Shown: piece by piece, positions 32,897 through 35,351 of the stretch
Layout of the letters: every line of letters begins with the position of its first letter
Position numbering within the stretch: position 1 is the stretch's first letter
From: Pyrinomonadaceae bacterium
GTDB taxonomy: Bacteria > Acidobacteriota > Blastocatellia > Pyrinomonadales > Pyrinomonadaceae
Direction: 5' to 3'
Assembly (NCBI GenBank): GCA_013003215.1
Contig: JABDKD010000086.1
Span: forward strand, 1 to 35,351
Length of the DNA: 35,351 bases
Notes under the pieces: model-generated
Told to the model about the DNA's origin: nothing
Databases searched by the model: none
What the model saw: the letters and a program-made list of their open reading frames with translations, nothing else
Made by a program: the position numbers and the translations under genes

Positions 32897-33220
32897 ATGC
32901 CCAAAACTGACACACCTGAATACCGCAAACACGTATACGACCTCGTAAGGCGAATTCCAAAGGGCCGGATAATGACTTACGGGCAGATAGCTATCGTGCT
33001 TGGCGAGGGGTACACGCCTAGGACAGTTGGGTATGTGATGCGGAATGCGAACGTGGATAACGTCCCGTGGCAGCGCGTAATCAACTCAAAGGGAGGTTGT
33101 TCTACCGGACGGATCCTTGCCCCGCATGATATTCAACAGCAGTTGCTCGAAGCTGAAGGTGTTGAATTCAACGAGCGAGGATTTTGCAGGGTTGAGGAAT
33201 ACAGGTGGGAACCCCGGTGA
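32897..33220 (+). CDS. Alkyltransferase-like (ATL) DNA repair protein
   Basis: A 107-residue protein of the Ada/MGMT C-terminal (DNA_binding_1) family. The helix-turn-helix and Arg finger are visible: MTYGQIA (27-33) and RTVGYVMRNAN (Arg49). At the reactive site the MGMT motif PCHRV is replaced by PWQRV, with Trp58 where the alkyl-accepting Cys would be. That is the ATL signature: such proteins bind O6-alkylguanine and hand it to nucleotide excision repair instead of repairing it directly. The start fits the family; the stop runs straight into a heptad repeat array. Confidence 0.93.
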   Translation: MPKTDTPEYRKHVYDLVRRIPKGRIMTYGQIAIVLGEGYTPRTVGYVMRNANVDNVPWQRVINSKGGCSTGRILAPHDIQQQLLEAEGVEFNERGFCRVEEYRWEPR

Positions 33221-33310
33221 GATCAGAGATCAGAGATCAGGGTTCAGAGATCAGGGTTCAGAGATCAGAGATCAGGGTTCAGAGATCAGAGATCAGAGAT
33301 CAATGATCAG
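33221..33310. repeat. Heptad array ATCAGAG / ATCAGGG / TTCAGAG
   Basis: About twelve consecutive 7-nt units begin immediately after the ATL stop codon. This is the longest heptad array in the window and of the same period as the others but with a different unit sequence. Confidence 0.9.
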
Positions 33311-33340
33311 CGTTCGGAAGTGAACGAATCCGGAATTCCT

Positions 33341-33540
33341 ATTCCGTCCCGGAGGGACAGGAGGTCTGCTAGCCGTGGCGTTCAGGCCACGGGCAACAAA
33401 TAGATTTCGCTGCGCCGCGTCAGCGGCGCCGGAATCGCGAAGAGTTTCGACGCGATCAAGCGTTCAATCAAAGAATTAATTTCCTTACCCTGGCGCGTAG
33501 CGGCAGGGAGTCCGATAGCCGTGGCCTTCAGGCCACGGGC
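33341..33540 (+). repeat. Two REP-like units left of the RAYT pseudogene
   Basis: Unit one (33341-33430) has hairpins GTCCC-GGA-GGGAC, CCGTGG...CCACGG and GCGCCGC-GTCA-GCGGCGC. Unit two (33486-33540) has GGCGCGTAGCGGCAGGG followed by the perfect hairpin CCGTGGCC-TTCA-GGCCACGG (33519-33538). A further GCGCCGC-GTCA-GCGGCGC hairpin lies between unit two and the pseudogene. Confidence 0.8.
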
Positions 33541-33581
33541 ACAGACGATAGAAATGTTGCGCCGCGTCAGCGGCGCTGGAA

Positions 33582-34035
33582 TCAGCCGAACAAATAAAGA
33601 TCGTTTACCTCGTCGATCTCGTGGAGATTCAACAATCTCCGGTATTCTTCTTCAAACGAAAGGCTCGAATGATGGTTCCTTTGATTGCTAATATACTCGA
33701 CAACAATTGGCACGTTCGATTTGCTAACCGAAAACACCGCATAACCATCCTGCCAGCCGAATGTAAATAGGTCCTGGAACTCACTTCTAATCCATCACGA
33801 AGAGCTTCCCTTGATTTGATTCATAACCCGCTAGGCGAATGTATTGGTTGCGCGCGAAGCAGCGCATGAATGTGGTCTTCGATCCCTCCGATTTGGACAG
33901 GAACTGCATCCAGTTCCTGGCAATGCCACCGAGGTAATCCCAAATCCGCTCTTCTTTGTCAGGTTTTAGGAAGTACTTTCGATTCTTCGTGCTAAAGACA
34001 ACGTGGTAATAGAGTGAGGCAAAAGTATTGGCCAG
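33582..34035 (-). pseudogene. Decayed REP-associated tyrosine (Y1, IS200-like) transposase
   Basis: Remains of a roughly 150-codon RAYT/TnpA gene, broken by frameshifts, a stop and loss of the start codon. Frame 1 gives ANTFASLYYHVVFSTKNRKY then FLKPDKEERIWDYLGGIAR, the typical RAYT N-terminus. A second frame continues ELDAVPVQIGGIEDHIHALL, with the HUH motif His-Ile-His. A third gives FGWQDGYAVFSVSKSN then YISNQRNHHSSLSFEEEYRR and ends LYLFG and a stop at 33582. An AAGGAGG (34044-34050) lies 8 nt before CTG at 34033-34035, where an ATG is expected. The catalytic Tyr region is disrupted. REP-like units flank it on both sides in inverted orientation. Confidence 0.85.
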
Positions 34036-34143
34036 GTGAGGTGCCTCCTTTATGTGAGAATTTTGAGAAATCTATCATATTCGGATTCGATTCCGAAGAA
34101 TTCTCTAGCGCCACTGACGCGGCGCAACATTCTTATCCTCAAG

Positions 34144-34265
34144 GTCCGTGGCCTGAAGGCCACGGCAAGGAGAGTGTCTGCCGCTACGCGCCAGGTTAAG
34201 GAGTCTTTGTTTTAATATGGAGGCCACGGTTATAGATTTCCAAATGCTACGCGCCAGAATAAGGA
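34144..34265 (-). repeat. REP-like units right of the RAYT pseudogene (inverted)
   Basis: CCGTGGCC-TGAA-GGCCACGG at 34146-34165 is the reverse complement, loop included, of the unit at 33519-33538. It is followed by CTGCCGCTACGCGCCAGG, the reverse complement of 33489-33506. A partial third copy (GCTACGCGCCAG) lies near 34247. No gene was seen between 34036 and 34289. Confidence 0.8.
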
Positions 34266-34289
34266 TAATGCTTACGCGGCAGTCTCATC

Positions 34290-35036
34290 TCACAAGACAT
34301 CTTCGCGTTTTAGCCCTTTAGGGCACAATTCAGGTCGGCGCATCTCGAATTCTCCGACCCATTTCGTTTCTTCATCAAGCCCCGGAAGTGGTACTTCTCC
34401 CGATGAGGGGACAACCCGAATGATGTGTTCGATAAACTCGAATTCTTCGCTGTCTACATACTCGTCATCATTAAAGAACGAGATCCATTCGGGCTTTGCT
34501 TCACCGGGACGACTCGCTTCCCACCACTCGTCCATTTCATTTTCGTTCTCAAGTTCCTCCCATTCTTCGTTCACCGGATAGCTGCCAAGGAATGCGTAGA
34601 CCTCGACAAGATAGGAGCCCGGTTCGAGTTTTAGTTTTTGAAAGAATCGAAAATGCGGGTCCGGGGGCTCAAAATTCGGAAGGGCCGTTTCAAAGTCTTC
34701 TTCCAGACCTCCGCCCATCAACATCAGCTCACCGCAAGGAACCTCCAGGTTTAAACGTATCCTTCCGATCCATTCGGCTTCCTCACGTTCATTCAAATCC
34801 CCGACGACAAAAATCGCGTTGTCCAGCGCGCAATCACAGCCAAAATAGAGCGGCAGGCAGATGCCCTTTCGGAGCAGCTCATTGATCACGCTTACGTCTT
34901 CGCTCTGCAGCTTTTCTGAAAACTCGGGGATTCCAAGACCGCCTCCGCCCAAACTGCTTGATGAAAGGACATACCAATGACCGTCATTAAAGAAATCGTT
35001 ATGAAGCGGTACAACGGTTCTGGACGTTGAATTCAC
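34290..35036 (-). CDS. Acidic hypothetical protein, unknown function
   Basis: A 248-residue soluble, strongly acidic protein. It starts at a GTG (35036) with GGAG about 8 nt upstream. There is no signal peptide or membrane segment. A central Gly-rich stretch (GELMLMGGG), an acidic loop (EEWEELENENEMDEWWEAS) and a C-terminal beta-rich region are visible. No catalytic motif or known family was recognised. It may be a cytoplasmic protein of the immunity/SUKH-like or DUF type, but this is a guess without support. It follows the RAYT repeat zone and is transcribed toward it. Confidence 0.75.
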   Translation of the reverse strand: MNSTSRTVVPLHNDFFNDGHWYVLSSSSLGGGGLGIPEFSEKLQSEDVSVINELLRKGICLPLYFGCDCALDNAIFVVGDLNEREEAEWIGRIRLNLEVPCGELMLMGGGLEEDFETALPNFEPPDPHFRFFQKLKLEPGSYLVEVYAFLGSYPVNEEWEELENENEMDEWWEASRPGEAKPEWISFFNDDEYVDSEEFEFIEHIIRVVPSSGEVPLPGLDEETKWVGEFEMRRPELCPKGLKREDVL

Positions 35037-35071
35037 TCTTTCTGCTCCAATTCAATTAACGGATGACTCGT

Positions 35072-35351
35072 CTATTCGCCACCGGCGAGTTTCGCACCAA
35101 GAATACCCATCGGGATATAGGCCAGTACGAGATCAGCAACGATGAACCAGATCGGGCCGCCGAACATAGCCACCGCCGTAATGCCGCCCAGCAGGAAGAA
35201 TATTCCGAATCCGATTCCAAACCTCATCTCGTGTTTACCCGCGATTTTCGCAGCAGCGAAGGCGGCCACGAGAGTGCCCAGGGCGTGAGCCAGAAATGGG
35301 AAGATGAAATTCGCGGGCGTGAATAGCTTCATTGATTCCGCGAGTTTATCG
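35072..35351 (-). CDS. Small membrane protein (N-terminus beyond the window)
   Basis: Three hydrophobic segments are visible. A full-looking frame starts at an ATG at 35332, but codons upstream of it are open to the window edge and read DKLAESMKLFTPANFIFPFL. That matches a family pattern from memory (an ES-(M/I)-x-LF-x-P-x-(H/N)-FIFPFLAHALGTLVGA block preceded by one more membrane helix) in proteins of about 130 residues. So the gene probably continues past 35351 and the ATG at 35332 is internal. Function unknown. Confidence 0.7.
   Translation of the reverse strand, partial: DKLAESMKLFTPANFIFPFLAHALGTLVAAFAAAKIAGKHEMRFGIGFGIFFLLGGITAVAMFGGPIWFIVADLVLAYIPMGILGAKLAGGE

Noticed and set aside
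7466-33310. CRISPR array interpretation of the repeat islands
   Set aside because: Units are 7 or 9 nt with no spacers, and no cas genes are present.
33117-33323. Frame through the ATL 3' end and the heptad array
   Set aside because: Its sequence is only the translated repeat (RDQGSEIRDQ pattern) in a shifted frame.
34014-34199. + strand 61-codon frame over the RAYT start and REP unit
   Set aside because: It is antisense to the transposase remnant and ends in a REP palindrome.

Overview
The gene content suggests a Gram-negative, non-model bacterium of the Acidobacteriota, most likely class Blastocatellia (Pyrinomonadaceae-like). This is inferred from four things: an acidobacterial-type ECF sigma factor (Sig-70_X6 type) overlapping a Ser/Thr kinase fused to a PD40 propeller, the futalosine menaquinone genes mqnA and mqnC, a DUF1572 DinB-like gene, and many short palindromic or simple-sequence repeats between genes. 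No rRNA, tRNA, CRISPR array or prophage was recognised. Both window edges cut genes: sufB on the left and a small membrane protein gene on the right.

Layout. 1-7457 is an extended suf Fe-S assembly cluster, all on the + strand: sufB (3' end), beta-carbonic anhydrase, small membrane protein, sufC, ICMT-like methyltransferase, sufD, sufS, DinB-like protein, cupin, sufU and a group III truncated hemoglobin. Three inverted-repeat elements sit in its larger gaps. 7458-7680 is a tandem-repeat island. 7681-13156 holds an unknown membrane protein, a MscS channel divergent from a TetR regulator, a second TetR heading a three-gene operon (membrane protein, SRPBCC protein), and a MenC/NSAR-type enolase-superfamily enzyme. 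13333-17228 holds EttA, a lipoprotein and a GT-C-like membrane protein. 17238-21345 (minus) is a signalling unit: ECF sigma factor, then Ser/Thr kinase-PD40, then an OmpR-type response regulator. 21528-23847 holds an exported VCBS-repeat protein and a methyltransferase. 24019-29321 (minus) holds a histidine kinase, a fatty acid desaturase, mqnC and mqnA; two tiny membrane-protein genes lie on the + strand between mqnC and mqnA. 29448-33220 holds an NSS transporter, a 2-oxoglutarate oxygenase, a kynurenine-formamidase-type cyclase and an alkyltransferase-like (ATL) protein. 33221-34289 is a repeat-rich zone around a decayed REP-associated transposase (RAYT) gene. The window ends with two minus-strand unknowns.

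How it works together. The suf genes encode a complete SUF machine: SufBCD scaffold, SufS desulfurase and its SufU sulfur acceptor. The futalosine genes make menaquinone, so the OSBS-like enzyme at 12038 is probably not a menaquinone enzyme. The sigma-kinase-regulator run looks like one signalling operon. The mscS, tetR1 and tetR2 promoters share spacing and near-leaderless starts, with palindromes placed for TetR control.

The most unusual aspect is non-coding. Gaps carry arrays of 7-nt or 9-nt units and inverted-repeat pairs about 100-250 nt apart, and REP-like units face each other across a dead RAYT gene.
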